Shown here: positions 52,042 to 64,000 of the stretch, one piece after another
Layout of the letters: the number at the start of each line of letters is the position of its first letter
Numbering within the stretch: position 1 is the stretch's first letter
Origin: Pinus tabuliformis
Taxonomy: Eukaryota > Streptophyta > Pinopsida > Pinales > Pinaceae
Direction of reading: 5' to 3'
Assembly (NCBI GenBank): GCA_031772625.1
Contig: CM062819.1
Span: 1,236,015,897-1,236,079,896 of the forward strand
Length of the DNA: 64,000 bases
Translations under genes and position numbers: made by a program
The notes under the pieces: generated by a model
Database searches by the model: none
The model's input: the letters and a program-made list of their open reading frames with translations, nothing else
Told to the model about the DNA's origin: nothing

Positions 52042-52700
52042 ATGAATCAATTTTATTTTTTTGCAACTATTCCAACTACAATTATTTATAATGAATCATC
52101 ATGTGTTCCAAGGTTAATTGGTGATAATTTTGAGGACTCGAAGGAGAAAATTCTCGCTAAATTAGGGTGCAAGGACTTAAATTTGGCATTCCGTGAGAAT
52201 GAACCACCCATCCCTACAGAATCTAGTATGCCAACAAAGAGGGTCTTATATGAGCAGTGGGAGAGATCTAATCGCTTAATTTTAATGTTTATCAAGAACC
52301 ATGTTGAAAAAGGTATTCGAGGTTCTATTCCAGAATGCTCTATAGCAAATGCATTCATTAATGTTGTTGAACAATGTGATGTGGTTTTCCAAAAGGTTAT
52401 TAGCCAACACCCTGATGAACAAACTATCATTAATGAAACTCAACAATAATAAGGGAGTACATGAACATATTATGGAAATGAGAGATATAGTCACTCAACT
52501 GAAAGATTTAGAAGCCACATTCTCAAAGTCTTTCCTTGTCCAATTCATACTCGATTGTTTGCCTATAGAATATGGACCATTTAACATTCCCTATAACACA
52601 CATGGGGAGAAATAGTTAATTAACGAACTATTGACCATATGTGTTCAAGAGGAAGGGAGATTGAAGTTGGAGAAACTATAAAGTGTATATCTAGTGACTC
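52042..52700 (+). pseudogene. Copia-F gag remnant (UBN2-type)
   Basis: Belongs to a different copia lineage from copia-A to -E. Plus translation: PRLIGDNFEDSKEKILAKLG (Trp expected for Ser in the W/K-E-K motif), LYEQWERSNRLILMFIKNHV, KGIRGSIPECSIANAFIN. After a frameshift near 52360 it reads LANTLMNKLSLMKLNNNKGV, HEHIMEMRDIVTQLKDLE, SFLVQFILDCLPIEYGPF. After a TAG at about 52614 it continues LINELLTICVQEEGRLKLEK. These are consecutive blocks of the copia UBN2 gag domain. Nothing from the knuckle onward is recognisable. Confidence 0.87.
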
Positions 52701-53316
52701 ATCGATGGTGAATATCTTCATATCAAAGAGTGATTTGCCCAATCAAGAATATCACATAGTGATGGTAGAATTTTTTGTGTTATGGCATAAGTGACTAATT
52801 AATTTGATGCGCCAATGGTGGTTTGATAGTATTGATTTATCTCAGCGTATGATGATCAAATCACAAGCGATCAATCTCAAGATCAATCACGGGGTATCTA
52901 GTTCATTGTGTGAAGAATGTGTGTAGGAGTATGAGTAATGGATCAGGGGTATCGAATGAGTTGGGCACATGTTTTCTGACTGAAAGGCGACTAAGAGTGA
53001 TCTGCTATTTTGATAGTTTTTTTTTAACAGTAATAAGTACTTGATATATTAATTTGGCACCTGTTCATAGCAAAATACACGGGTGAATTACATTTGAATT
53101 TTCCCTTGGGCTTCTATTTTATCGTTTCCATCGTGATTTACAGCCCAGATGTTCATGACCATTACAAAAATTTATAACTAGCGCAGTACTCTTATTTAGC
53201 CTACTAGTATATATTCGACAAAATTGAGATAGCAAAATGATACAGAAGAAAGCAGACATAGCAAGCAGTAGTTATCCCATAGGGTTGGTCGGGCGACTCA
53301 GGTAAATGACTGAATT
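52701..53316. other. No recognised feature
   Basis: Short degraded frames after the gag remnant (for example YLVTHRW...) suggest the first ~100 bases are still copia-F. The rest is AT-rich with no match. Confidence 0.4.
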
Positions 53317-53544
53317 CTAGACTTCAAAATTGCTTTCTTCTTCCTGGGGAGACCCCGTCTTTGACAACCGCAACTGTATGTCTTCAATCATGGTTCTCAG
53401 CGCAGCTACCTCATCCTCTAGCTTGCCAACCTATTTCCATTTCGCATCAATGTCTTCCGAGTTTTCATATGCTGCCACGCTTTGTCGATGCACCAGATTG
53501 TTAATGTCACAAAGTTGCACTTTAATCTTGGCCAATTCTTTTGC
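53317..53544 (-). pseudogene. Coiled-coil protein fragment, unassigned
   Basis: A minus-strand frame without an ATG reads AKELAKIKVQLCDINNLV...ENSEDIDAKWK, a TAG, then VGKLEDEVAALRTMIEDIQL...SPQEEESNFEV and a stop. The heptad-like spacing of Leu/Ile/Val with charged residues is typical of a coiled coil, and sense-like composition on both sides of one stop suggests a real gene fossil. I do not recognise the family; the end of a transposon-borne protein is likely given the setting. Confidence 0.45.
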
Positions 53545-54404
53545 ACACTACAAGCATAACAACGGAGTCGGGGGAGGTGAAGTACTTTGTAGTCGACCCG
53601 AGGCATGACACAGTGCCTCCTTCCCCGACACCCAGCCAGAGCGAGGGCATCTGCTACCCCAGGAACTTGAATCCATCTTCAAAATGATAGGACAGGGTCG
53701 AGGAGTAGTATGCCAGAGAATTCCCTCCTGAGATGATCTTTCCTGAGTCGGCCCGAGCAAATTGGAGGGCTGTTGAAAAGGGAGGGTGCAAGTCCAGTCA
53801 CAAGGATAGACTGAGAACTCGCACCCCAGAACCCCAAATAAATTCTCAACACTCGACAAGCAGAACCCCGACCAACCAGGGGTGGAAATTACTAACAGGA
53901 TGAGAGGGGGGTGGGAATTCATCTAAGATTTATGACTACAACCCTGCAGAAACAAACTCGAGCCACCAGGATCCCAATACGATCTCATCATTTCCCTTTG
54001 AGGAGAGATATTGACCATGATTTGCAAACGGGAGAACAAGTAGATGGGTTGTCTCTTCAGGGCCATGGGGAGTAAATGTTGCACACAGTGAGAGAGGCCT
54101 CACATGGAAACCAACCTCAAGCACCTGCAATAAACCTTGGAGAATGAAGTCGACATGAGAAGTCTCACACTTATCTGATGATTTGGGTATAACGACATCA
54201 CGTGGAGGGGGAGGAGGTGGCCACACAACAAGGGAGAGAGGAGAGGAGGCATTGAACAAACGTACGGGGAAGGACAGAGAATCAAGCCGCTAACGAGTGG
54301 GGAGTCACGGGGGGTGACATAGGCTAATAAAACATTTTTGTTATACATGTATGGAGAAGAGGGTAAGGGGGGGCTAAACATAAAGGGGTTAGGGTATAGG
54401 AAAG
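53545..54404. other. GC-richer stretch without a recognised gene
   Basis: Two long minus-strand frames (53548-53922, 53936-54259) are Pro/Ser-rich and match nothing. Their composition follows local C-runs. It could be the 3' flank of the LINE remnant to the right. Confidence 0.4.
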
Positions 54405-54790
54405 GGGCTAAAGACCCCATTGATTTGCAAGATTCCCTCTAAAAAATGACAAGCATTATTGGCCATCACAACTGCTTCAAAGTTAAGGTTTTTGAGGATA
54501 TGCCAAGCTTGAGAGGTTTCAAAGGAGGAAAGGATGCTCTGAGCACGAAGAAGAGTTTGGCTTAGGTGATTATCCTAGGCAAGGGAGGAGTTTCTAAGGT
54601 GCCTAATAATCAAATAGGAGTCTCCCAGGATTATGATGTTTTTTATTTCCTTCTTCATGGCTAGGAGGAGCCCCATATAAAAGTTGTAAATTTTCGCTTG
54701 ATTGTTGGTCTTGATGCCTAGACCCCATGCATATTTGTCCACAATGATTCCATAGGGATTAAAGAGAATCCCTCCCCCTCCTGCCACCCC
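54405..54790 (-). pseudogene. LINE-type RNase H domain fragment
   Basis: Minus translation: VAGGGGILFNPYGIIVDKYAWGLGIKTNNQAKIYNF, MKKEIKNIIILGDSYLIIRHL. After a TAG it reads NHLSQTLLRAQSILSSFE, WHILKNLNFEAVVMANNACHFLEGILQINGV. This is the order of an RNase H domain of the kind found at the C terminus of plant LINE ORF2 proteins (GGxxF...TNNQAE...GDSxLII...HILRxLNxEADxxAN). The first catalytic Asp is lost with the N terminus and the last one is Val (EAVVMAN). No RT is attached, so only the tail of a LINE remains. Confidence 0.8.
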
Positions 54791-55629
54791 TTGCTATAGT
54801 GATAGCTATGAGAGGTTAAAGTGATGATTGTTAATCAATTTAGTTGTGAGACAAAGTAGCATACAGAATAAAGTTCCCAAAGGAAGGGCTGCAATTGAAA
54901 ACCACGACAACATAAATAAAGGATTTCAACACCTTTTCTACAAGAAAGGTACCAACTAGTAAAGGCTTGATCCATAGGCACTAATCTACCTGGAATGTGT
55001 TTACATAGGATATGGGGATTTGCAGTGAAAACGATTGTGCATACTTATAAAATTGTCGAGCCATCTCTTCTTATATTAATTAGTTAGAATTGATAATTGA
55101 ATTTGTTCATAAACCTGATACATGTGTGTAGAACCAAGTGATGAACCTTGAGTTATGTTATGCTAAGTCTGATTATATATTTTTTTAGAAATTCGATGGT
55201 AAACATGAATACATAGAGTAGCTTTATGACCTGATAAAATTGGGCAGATTTCTATGTGTGAGCCTCAAGTTGTGTTGAGCCTTATTTTATATTTAATATT
55301 GTTGCAGGTTATATCATAATCAAGTTTTATAGTAGGGCTTTTGTTTGGGATGCAGGATCATGCTAAACACCATATGACAAATCTCTAGTTGTAGTGTTCC
55401 AAATATTGCCACTTGTTTATGAAGTTGCTAAGTGTGCTAAATGAAAGAAGTACATTAGCATATATCTTGAACGCAAAAATCTGTTGCTTTGTATTATCAT
55501 TATTGAATTGTTGCTTGACGGCTCATCCATGTAGTTAGTAGTGAGAAGTAGTGCATGTTGACATCTACAACAAGGTCCTGAAGGGTCGAAGACTATCACA
55601 CAAATCTCAACAATTCCTGTTGTAGGGCA
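54791..55629. other. AT-rich DNA with nothing recognised
   Basis: No motif seen on either strand. Confidence 0.45.
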
Positions 55630-58600
55630 TGTTACCCATCAAAAGTAGGTGACCCCATAGGAGAATTTTTCTCCTAGCCTTGTCTTCAGCCGACAACTAC
55701 CAGCTCCTGAAAGCCACCAGTGTAGTCGATATATTGTGCCATTTGATCTCCGCTCCCTGAGCTAGTCATATGTCCCCTCGCTCATTTGTCGAGAGCATAT
55801 GTTTGAAGGTGGGCCATCCAATCCTAAAGGTATGTTTTTCATTGTGCAATTAGATGCTTATGCTTGTTTTTCCTTGGGAACTTTAGGCATGGATTATTGG
55901 GTGATTTGGAAGAAGGAAGGGCTTTGAGTGTAGTTGTGTCCCCTAGCCTTAATGGGGATTAACCCTCAATCCTAGTCCTGTGGGATCTCCCCTATTGTCT
56001 TATAGCTTCAAGAAGGGCACTACTTGGGACACCCCAATTTTGGTAACGCAATATCGTTTTCCCATTTCATATTTTTCACTCCCTTCCACACATTACAAGC
56101 CCTATTTCATTATCTTTCCTCTCTAGGCCCACACGATCACTGGGTCCACAAGACTCTAGTATACCCCCTCCCCTTGTCCACATGTTTGGGTTGAGCCTGA
56201 AAATATTGCCCCGAAGGTTGATGCAGCTAAAAAAAAGGTTAAAAGCATATCATGATCACAAACAAGAAAGAAAAGAAAACAATATTATAAAATGCAAAAT
56301 ATGGTCGGGACATTATATTATCACATGGGAAAAAGCCAAACATGAACTCTACCTCTTCATTATGGCCATCACCCTAGTTCCTAGGGCCCCATGAGTTCCC
56401 CCACATCATTAAGGAACCCATGCATGTCCCAACCCCTGGTGAGTGATGAACCCTTAAGGGGGTAATAACGACTTATATCCTACACAACGTGCTCTCATCT
56501 CTTGGAGCCCTGAGCAGTAATACAAAGAAAAATCAAGAAAAGTTAAAAGGAAAATGAAGAAGGGTGGGAAAACAAAGGTCGGTGTAACTCATGTACCATG
56601 ATTTCTCCGTACTATATATGTACACCTAAATATGTGGGCATCCCTCATCATTACCATCCTTGAAGCCATGGCATTTGACTTTGATACCCCTGTGTTCATG
56701 TCCACCTCACCATTATTCACATGACCCCTACCAATTGAAGGATGTACCTTAGACTTGTCTTTCTCCTTGGGAGTTGGGAACACCTAATAGGGTTTTTTGT
56801 TAGCCACTCCTACCTAGGGAAGGGAAGCAACACTATTACATGCTTAAAGCCCCAAATTTGGAAGGGAAGCTCGCTATGAAGTCTCATTTATGCCCTCGTC
56901 TAATAAGCTTGGTTCACTTAGATGCATTAATGAATTATTGTACCTAATGGTGACGAATCACATTGGATCTTATATATAATTGGCAGGTGGTTTTATCATG
57001 GGTTAGGCAACTTAACTGGGGCTCAAGCCCACGAGAGGATCATATTGACATTTATAAGGGATACATTGAGATCCATGGGACTCCATCATGTGTTTCATTT
57101 CATGTTATGGGCACCCTGAGCACCTTCAATAGTTGGTTCATTGTCCTACATTATTCGCGAGATGATGCACTTAGACCAGCATGACCTATTCGGCTTAGCA
57201 TGATCAGGGAAATTGATCCAAGGCCCATAGGAGGTTTGTCTCACCCTTGAGACATGGGAGGGTAGGCACCATCATCAGAGCTCTAATTTGGAGCAGTCTA
57301 CAGGTTTATCTTTCATCAGGAGACCCATGAGACCAACATTTGTGCCCCAAACCCACTATGGGGGCACCACATGATGACTTGCATGGAAAATTAGGGGTCA
57401 TCCCCTAATTCATCTTTGTTGGAGCCCTCTCTCTCATTATGGCACTTAGAGGACTCAATGAGGCCCTCTAATGACCCTTCCTCATCACAACATCATCAAT
57501 TCAGGTTACTTATGGATGGCTTTTCCATAACTTATGATAACTACTTGGTCAACTTGTGACAAAGGCTTATTCTTAGCACATTACTTTATAATTTTGCTGG
57601 CTCATTAGGCTAATTCAATTAGGAGAGACTCATAAAAATAGAAATGAATCTATTTTGTGAGAACTCATCATCATCACTTTGATTCTTCTCTTGTAAAAGA
57701 ACTCACACTTTTTCTTTGGAAGCTATTGGAGTATCTTGGAAGCACTACAATATTTGGAGTTGAATTTCGATCTTGTCTTGGGGCTATTTCTTGAATATGG
57801 ATGGATATATTGCATGATTATCTTGTAAGTTCTTTTGTTGATGAAATATTTCTCTTGAAAATGTCTAATGTATGTAATTGATGCAACTAATGTAAATGCT
57901 ATTGTGCCCTAATTTTGTTGAAGAATTTTTTTTGGAAGTTATTTGGTTGGCTCTTGCATATGTTACTCATGATATAACATGCAACGAATGTTCCTACTGA
58001 TGAAATGTTATTTTTCTTCATGAAACTTTATATTATAATAGCAGGTAGTTGTTGAATGTTAGTATATAGGGCATTAACTTTTGCCTCTTTGAGGATAAAT
58101 TTGGCCAATATAATGCATCTAGAATTCCATAGCCCAAAGGACTAAGCACTAGTCCAAGGATTTTGGTGATAAAACTTCTCTTTCTCCATATTTATCCTCC
58201 TAAATTTAAGTCCCCTAATGGTAGGGCATAAATTGAGGGCTTGCAGAGAAATTTTAGGGAGGCAATTTTTTGGGAATCAAAAGGACCAAACATCAAGCTC
58301 AAGGTCTAGGCTACCTATGCTCCACGTGTGGTGGGCATATGCCTGAGTTTCATCCATAAAATATCTTTCCCTAGGTGCTACGCTAAGAGGGAAAACATAT
58401 GTCTTTCTCTCTCACATTGGGGACTTCCTTGAGGGTTGTATGAGCATAGTATTCATTGGAATAAATCTCAAGAAACCATTTGTCCTCCCATTCCTTGATC
58501 TAGTGAGTACCATGGAAGCATTTTTTCCCACCATTATTCATAAAATCTTGGGTCTAGCACAAGTCTTTCTTAGGTCTCTCAAAGAGAGCGAAGAGCATTT

Positions 58601-59008
58601 TGAAAGAGTTAAAAAATCACATATAGCTTCTTTGAGAGGTTCTATCTCATCTCTTAGAGTCTTGACCTTAGGAATAGCCATTACCATCGTCATATCTGAA
58701 ATACTAAGTCTTGATCTCTTCTTCTTAAAGCCTTTATTAGAGAGTGTGTTAGCTTCCTTGAAGAATTGAGCCATTGGTGTGTCTCTCCTTGAATGGGCTT
58801 GGTGGAATCACGCTATACCTAAATCGTTGATCCATTAATTCCTAGTAATTCCCTTCCTACCGGGACTCCTCACATCGATGAAAGTTCTTAAGAATCAGGG
58901 GACTTTAACTGAGGTGACAATGGGTCATTGCCCTATTGCTGTCACTTATTCTAGTAGTTGTACTTTAGGTTTCCCTTCATTAGGGCCCTTCTAGATTGTG
59001 TGGTAACA
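55630..59008 (+). repeat. Element G 5' LTR (3379 bp)
   Basis: Termini TGTTACC/GGTAACA. The first 1.57 kb also occurs inverted at 42568-44142. Open frames within it (for example 58440-58769, MSIVFIGINLKK...) have a partly similar but truncated counterpart in the 3' LTR and are not supported as genes. Confidence 0.85.
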
Positions 59009-59031
59009 TTTTTAGTGTCGTTACCGGGGAG
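59009..59031 (+). other. Element G primer binding site, CpG-decayed
   Basis: GTGTCGTTACCGGGGA corresponds to GCGCCGTTGCCGGGGA with transitions at CpG/CNG cytosines, as expected for old methylated DNA. Confidence 0.65.
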
Positions 59032-60119
59032 AAGCAAGTCTACCTTTATAAAGTATTTACCTTCTTCCCTGATGACAATATAAATAATCATTTGGCGACT
59101 CCATTGGAAGAATGAAGCCATAGTTCTTCATTAAACTTCAAAGTCAATGCTTATAGGGTGAAGCAATCATCTCTCAAGGAATTTCAAGTTCACCCTAGTG
59201 ACTCCATATATGAATCTTACGAAAATTTGCATGGAAAGAAATGGCTCACCAGAAAGGCCTATTTTATATGTTTCAAGATGATGATCCTTTATCCAATGAT
59301 CATGATGTCATTAGTGGCTCAAAGGAGTTTGATGCCCCTCTTAATGAATCTCTTGAAAACCATGAAATTGAGGAGCCTTCCCAACGCCTTGAAAGGGGGT
59401 TGTGGTTCTTCCCAATATATGATGACTGTAGTTCACCTTGTTCCTTCCTCACTAATATTAATGACGTGGATATGTATGAGACATCTATCTCTTCATGCCA
59501 TAAGGAGTATATACTCGAGATTGCTCTTCATTGAAAGTTTATGAGCTTGGTCGTTGAGTTCTCCATTCTCTCGTTGTAAGAAAGGTTTCATGAGTTGGAT
59601 TCCTCTTTTCCCTCCTCATACATGATCCTTGATATATAATCCTCATAAGTTTCCACCTCCCACCCTTACCATTCGTCGAGAAAGTCTTGTACTGAAAAAT
59701 GTGATATTTGGGTGCCCTGTCTCATGATGGTTAATAAGGGAAAGTGTTTTTATATCGATCTAATGATATTTTGGTTACAATGGCTCTATGAATACACTTA
59801 GCTCTTGTATAATGCGTTAGCATGCATGGTAGTGTAGGTGCATTGCATACATGTTTTCATAGCTACTATCATGATATCATGTTCTCATGCATTTAGATTA
59901 TATTTGAATCATATAATAGATTTACTTTCCTATATGGTTTGTATTATTTGATGAAAACTTGGGCGATAAAATTACACCCAGGAAAGGTGCTTCTAACATG
60001 TTTATGATGTGCAGGATACAGGTCTGTAGTCCATGGGATTTCTGGTGTTCTCATGACCTCCTGTTTGACTACATGGTTCGAGCACTCTATAATGGGCTCA
60101 TGTCCCAGTTGGAGCCAAA
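59032..60119 (+). other. Element G interior, no functional gene
   Basis: Overlapping frames at 59158-59544 and 59241-59534. The second (MAHQKGLFYMFQDDDPL...LNESLENHEIEEPSQRLERG...FPIYDDCSSPCSF) has acidic, sense-like composition with a FPIYDD phrase as found upstream of protease in some gypsy polyproteins. That is a weak resemblance only. The rest is non-coding. Confidence 0.45.
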
Positions 60120-63100
60120 TGTTACCCACCAAAAGTGGGTGACCCCATCGGAGAACTTTTCTCCAATTTTATCTTCATTTGGTAGCCATCAACCACTGAT
60201 AGCCACCAGTGTAGCCGATATATTGTGTCATTTGATCTCTGCTCCCTGAGCCAATCATATATCCCCTTGCCCATATGTTGAGAGAATATGTTTGAAGGTG
60301 GACCATCCAATCCTAAAGGTATTCTTTTCTTTATGAAATTGGGTGCTTATGTTTGTTTTTCCTTGGGCATGTATTATTGGGTGATTTGGAAGAAGGAAGG
60401 ACTTTGACTATAATTTATTTCCCTCACCTTAAATGGGGGGTTAACCCTCAATCATGGTTGCATGGGATCTCCCCTATTGGCTTATAGCTTCATGAAGGGC
60501 ACTACTTGGGAAACCCTTATTTTGGTAGCGCAATCCTATTTTCCCATTTCACATTTTTCACTCCACTCCACACATTACAAGCCCTACTTCATCATCTTCC
60601 CTCCCTACGTCCACATGACCATTGGGTCCTGAAGGCTCTGGGATACCCCTTCCCCTTGTCCACATGTTTAGGTTGGGCATGGAAATGTTGTAATGGAGAT
60701 TGATGCAACTAAGAAAAAGGTTAAAAGAATATCATGGCTGCAAGAAAGAAACAAAAGAAAAAAGTATTATAAAATGCCAAAGATGGTCAGGACATTCTAT
60801 TAGTACGTGGGCAAATTCCAAACATGAGCTCTACCCCTTCATTATGGCCATCACCCTAGTTCCTAGGGCCCCATGAGTGCCCCCACATCATTAAGGAACC
60901 CATGCACGTCCCAACCCCTGGTAGACAACGAACTTCCCCACCTTAAGGGGGTAATAACTACTTATATCATAAACAACATGCTCTCATCTCTTGTAACCCT
61001 GCGAAGTACTACAAAAAAAAATCAAGAAAAGGCAAAAGGCAAATGAAGAAGGATGGAAAAATAAATTTTGGTGTAACCCATGTACCTCAATTGCTCCTTA
61101 CTACATCTGTACGCCTAAATATGCAGGCATCCCTCATCATTACCATCCTTGAACCCATGGTGTTTGGCTATGATACCCTTGTGTCCCTATCCACCTCACC
61201 ATTATTCACATGACCCCTACTAATTGAAGTATGTACCTTGGACCTGTATTTCCCCTTAAGGGTTGGGAATGCCTAATAGGAATGTTTGTTAGCCACTCCT
61301 ATCTAGGGAGGTAACACTATTACATGCTTAAAGCCCCGAATTTGGAAGGGAAGCTTGTTATGAAGTCTCATTTGTGCCCTTGACTAACAATCTTGGTTCA
61401 CTTAGATGCACCAATGAATTATTGTACCTGATGGTGAGAAAGCGCATTAGACAATATATGTAATTGGCATGTGGTTTCATCATGGGTTGGGCAACTTAAC
61501 TAGTGCCCAATCCCACTAGAGGATCATATTGATAATTATAGGGGATATGTTGAGAGCCATGGGACTCAATCATGTGTTTGAGCATCATTTCATGCCATGG
61601 GCACCCTCAGCACCTTCAACAGTTTGTTTATTGCCCCACATTATTCGCGAGATGATGCACTTGGACCAACATGACCCAGCCAACTTAGCATGATCATAGA
61701 AATTGATCCAAGGCCCATAAAAGGTTTGTCTCACCCTTGAGACATGGGAGGGTAGGAACCATCATCACAACCCTCATTTGGAGTAGTCTACATGATTATC
61801 TTTCATCAAGAGACCCATGAGACCAAAATGTGTGCCCCAAACTCACTACGGGGGCACCACATGATGACTTACATGTAAAATTAGGGGCCATCCCCTAATT
61901 CATGTTTATTGGAGCCCTCTCTTTCATTATGGCACTTATAGGACTCAATGAGGCCCTCTAACAACCCTTCTTCATCATGACATAATCAATTCAGCTTACT
62001 TATGGATGGATTTTCATAACTTGTGATAACGACTTGGTTGACTTGTGACCAAGGCTTGTTCTTAGCACACTATTTTAAAATTTTGGGGGCACATTAGGCT
62101 AATTCGATCAGGAGAGGCTCACATAAATAGAAATGAGTCTCATTTGTGAGAACTTATCATCATCACTTGGATTCTTCTCTTGTAAAAGAACTCACACTTT
62201 TTCTTTAGGAGCTATTGGAGTATCTTGGACGCACTACGATATTGGGAGTTGATTTTTCATCTTGTATTGGAGTTACTTCTTGAAAATGGATGGATATATT
62301 GCATGATTAACTTGTAAGTTCTTTTGTTGATGAAATCTTTCTCTTGAAAATGTCTAATATATGTAATTGTTGCAACTAATGTAAATGTTATTGTGCCCTA
62401 ATTTTGTTGAAGATTTTTTTTTTTTGCAAGCTATTTGTTTGGCTCTTACATATGTTACTCGTGATATAACATGCAATGAATGTTCCTAGTGATGAAATAT
62501 TTTTTTTTCATGAAATTCTAGATTCTAATAGTAGGTAATTATTCAAGGTTCGTGGTTAGGGCATCAACTTTTGACCTCCTTGAGGACTATTTTGCCCAAT
62601 CTAATGCATCCAGGACTCCATAGCCCATAGGACTAGGCACTAGTTTGATGATTTTGGTGATTATACTCCACTTTCTCCATATTTTCTCCTCCTAAATTTC
62701 GGTCCCCTAAAGGTAGGGCGGAAATCTAGTACTTGCAGCCAAATTTTAGGGAGGTGATTTTTCGGGAATCCAAGGGTCCAAACAACAAGCTCAGGGTCTA
62801 GGCTACCTATGTTCCAAGTTTGGTAGGCATCCGCCCAAGTTTCATCCATAAAATCTCTTGCCCTAGGTGCTACTCTAAGAGGGAAAACATAGGTCATTCT
62901 CTCACCTTGGGGACTTCCTTGAGGGTTGTATGAGCATAGTATTTGTTCTAATAAATCTCACGAAACCCTTTCTCCTCCCATACCTTGACCTAGTGAGTAC
63001 CTTGGAAGCATTTTTTCCCACCATTATTCATAAAATCTTGGGTCTAGCGCAAGTCTTTCTTAAGTCTCTCAAAGAGAGCGAAGAGCGTTTTGGAAGTGTT

Positions 63101-63496
63101 AAATTATCACATAGAGCTTCTTTGAGAGGTCCACTTCACCTCCTAGAGTCTCGACCTTAAGAATACCCATTACCATCATCACATCTCAAACACTAAGTCT
63201 TGATCTCTTCTTCTTAAATCCTTTCTTGGAGAGTGTGTTAGCTTCCTTGAAGCATTAAGCCATTGTTGTGTCTCTCCTTGAATGGCCATGGTGGAATCAC
63301 GTTGCCCTAAATAATTGATCCATTCATTCTTAGTGATTCCCTTCCTACCAAGACTCCTCCCATCAGTGAAAGTCCATAAAAATAAAGGGACTTTCACTGA
63401 GGTGATAGTTGGTCATTGTCCCATTGTTGTCACTTAGTCTAGTAGTTGTCCTTTAGGTTTCCCTTCCTTAGTTCCCTGCTAGATTGTGTGGTAACA
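60120..63496 (+). repeat. Element G 3' LTR (3377 bp)
   Basis: Same termini and order as the 5' LTR with substitutions every 10-20 bases, so the insertion is old. Confidence 0.85.
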
Positions 63497-64000
63497 AGGT
63501 CGATTATCTTCAGAATTCATTACCAAATCTACTTTTATTAACAATTCACTAGTTGTGTGAGAAAGTATACATAAGCATGGAATATTCATCTATATTGTGG
63601 CATAACTAATTCATTTTATTATTTGTTAGGGGTCCCATTGTTTATTCGATATTTGGGTCTACCTTTGAGATTGTTTGTTGCTATAATAATTGAAGTATGT
63701 TAGGGCTATTGTTGTTTATATGATATAATATTGTAGTCAGGGGTACTATTGACTAAGGCATGACAAGGGAAACTATATTTTTTGCTTAGCTAATTGTTTG
63801 ACAATGAGATTAGTGTTGCTAGTCAAAGTTGTTTGACAGAGTTTGTGTTCATAACATGTATGTTGTAGATCAGTGACTGCTACTAAGAAATGGTATGGTT
63901 GAGTGATTTGGTTACAAATGATGTATTGGTTACTATGTTGATGATGATAGTGTTGATGACAAAGCTTCTTAAAATTTATATTGTGAGGGCACGAATGTTG
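63497..64000. other. Window end, nothing recognised
   Basis: AT-rich; no frame or repeat of note. Confidence 0.45.

Larger units (their letters stand above)
55630..63496 (+). mobile_element. Element G: large LTR retrotransposon derivative with almost no interior
   Basis: Two LTRs of 3379 bp (55630-59008) and 3377 bp (60120-63496) begin TGTTACCCA and end GTGGTAACA, with corresponding points offset by a constant 4490 bp. After the 5' LTR comes TTTTTAGTGTCGTTACCGGGGA (59009-59030), a decayed form of the TGGCGCCGTTGCCGGGGA-type primer site of plant Ty3/gypsy elements, all differences being C-to-T or G-to-A. The interior is only 1.1 kb and lacks gag or pol. This fits the LARD class or a heavily deleted gypsy element. 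No polypurine tract is evident before 60120, and the flanks GGGCA/AGGTC do not match. Confidence 0.82.

Noticed and set aside
53548..54259. Two Pro/Ser-rich minus-strand frames of 124 and 107 codons
   Set aside because: Composition follows local C/T-rich DNA; no motif, no promoter or conserved start.
58440..58769. 109-codon frame in the element G 5' LTR, partly shared with 62930-63160
   Set aside because: The 3' LTR copy is truncated by frame changes, the antisense frame is equally open, and no domain is recognisable.
1..64000. CRISPR arrays, prokaryotic operons, riboswitches or defence islands
   Set aside because: None seen; the sequence is eukaryotic and made of retroelements, and the regular repeats found are LTRs, minisatellites or simple repeats.

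Overview
This window looks like nuclear DNA of a large plant genome, most probably a conifer. No ordinary host gene is recognisable. Almost every stretch that can be read is a retroelement, a DNA transposon or a fragment of one, many inserted into each other. The conifer call is an inference. It rests on a Penelope-like retroelement with a GIY-YIG endonuclease (known in plants essentially from conifers, where they are called Dryads), on deep nesting of old LTR elements, and on the CpG-decayed state of some of them.

Layout. 1-8279: a Penelope-like element (1499-3761) sits inside copia-A (1-6130, minus), which sits inside copia-B (6131-8279 and beyond, minus), which sits inside an hAT transposase gene. 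8280-22691: the hAT gene resumes and is split again at 9256/22307 by LTR element X (9257-22306). X carries a complete 290-bp TRIM (10585-10874) just inside its 5' LTR. Its 3' LTR is split by a young chimeric copia (copia-C, 14383-20345) and by a solo LTR (21186-22297). 22767-29804: copia-E (minus, full length, broken), with a 147-bp-arm palindrome in gag. 30431-32657: a complete retroposon whose only gene is an intact 647-codon ORF1-type protein containing a ubiquitin-like domain. 35196-42000: copia-D (plus, full length, broken; perfect 5-bp target duplication). 42568-44142: an LTR fragment. 46265-47808: a second ORF1-only retroposon (380 codons, intact). 49636-50411: an inverted pair of 5S-rRNA-derived sequences with a 12-bp target duplication. 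50459-52700: remnant of another copia lineage. 53317-54790: coding fossils (coiled coil, LINE RNase H). 55630-63496: a large LTR element with about 3.4-kb LTRs and only 1.1 kb of interior.

How the parts relate. Copia-A, -B, -D and -E are one family: LTRs begin TGTTAAATTTGG, the primer site matches initiator-Met tRNA, and gag-protease-integrase-RT-RNase H are in copia order. Copia-C has a related but distinct LTR. All of their LTRs carry a dense run of TTGAC(C/T) motifs. None of copia-A to -E has an unbroken gag-pol in this window. Copia-C nevertheless moved recently (2 differences between 846-bp LTRs), so it must have used proteins made elsewhere. The TRIM, both ORF1-only retroposons, element X, the 5S pair and the 3.4-kb-LTR element also lack polymerase genes. 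The window is therefore largely a collection of non-autonomous elements.

The items most worth follow-up are the ubiquitin-domain ORF1-only retroposon, its ubiquitin-less counterpart with a similar 3' hairpin, the 5S fold-back element, the minimal TRIM, the chimeric copia-C and the intact-frame Penelope fragment. All homology calls were made by reading motifs in the translated sequence; no database search was possible.
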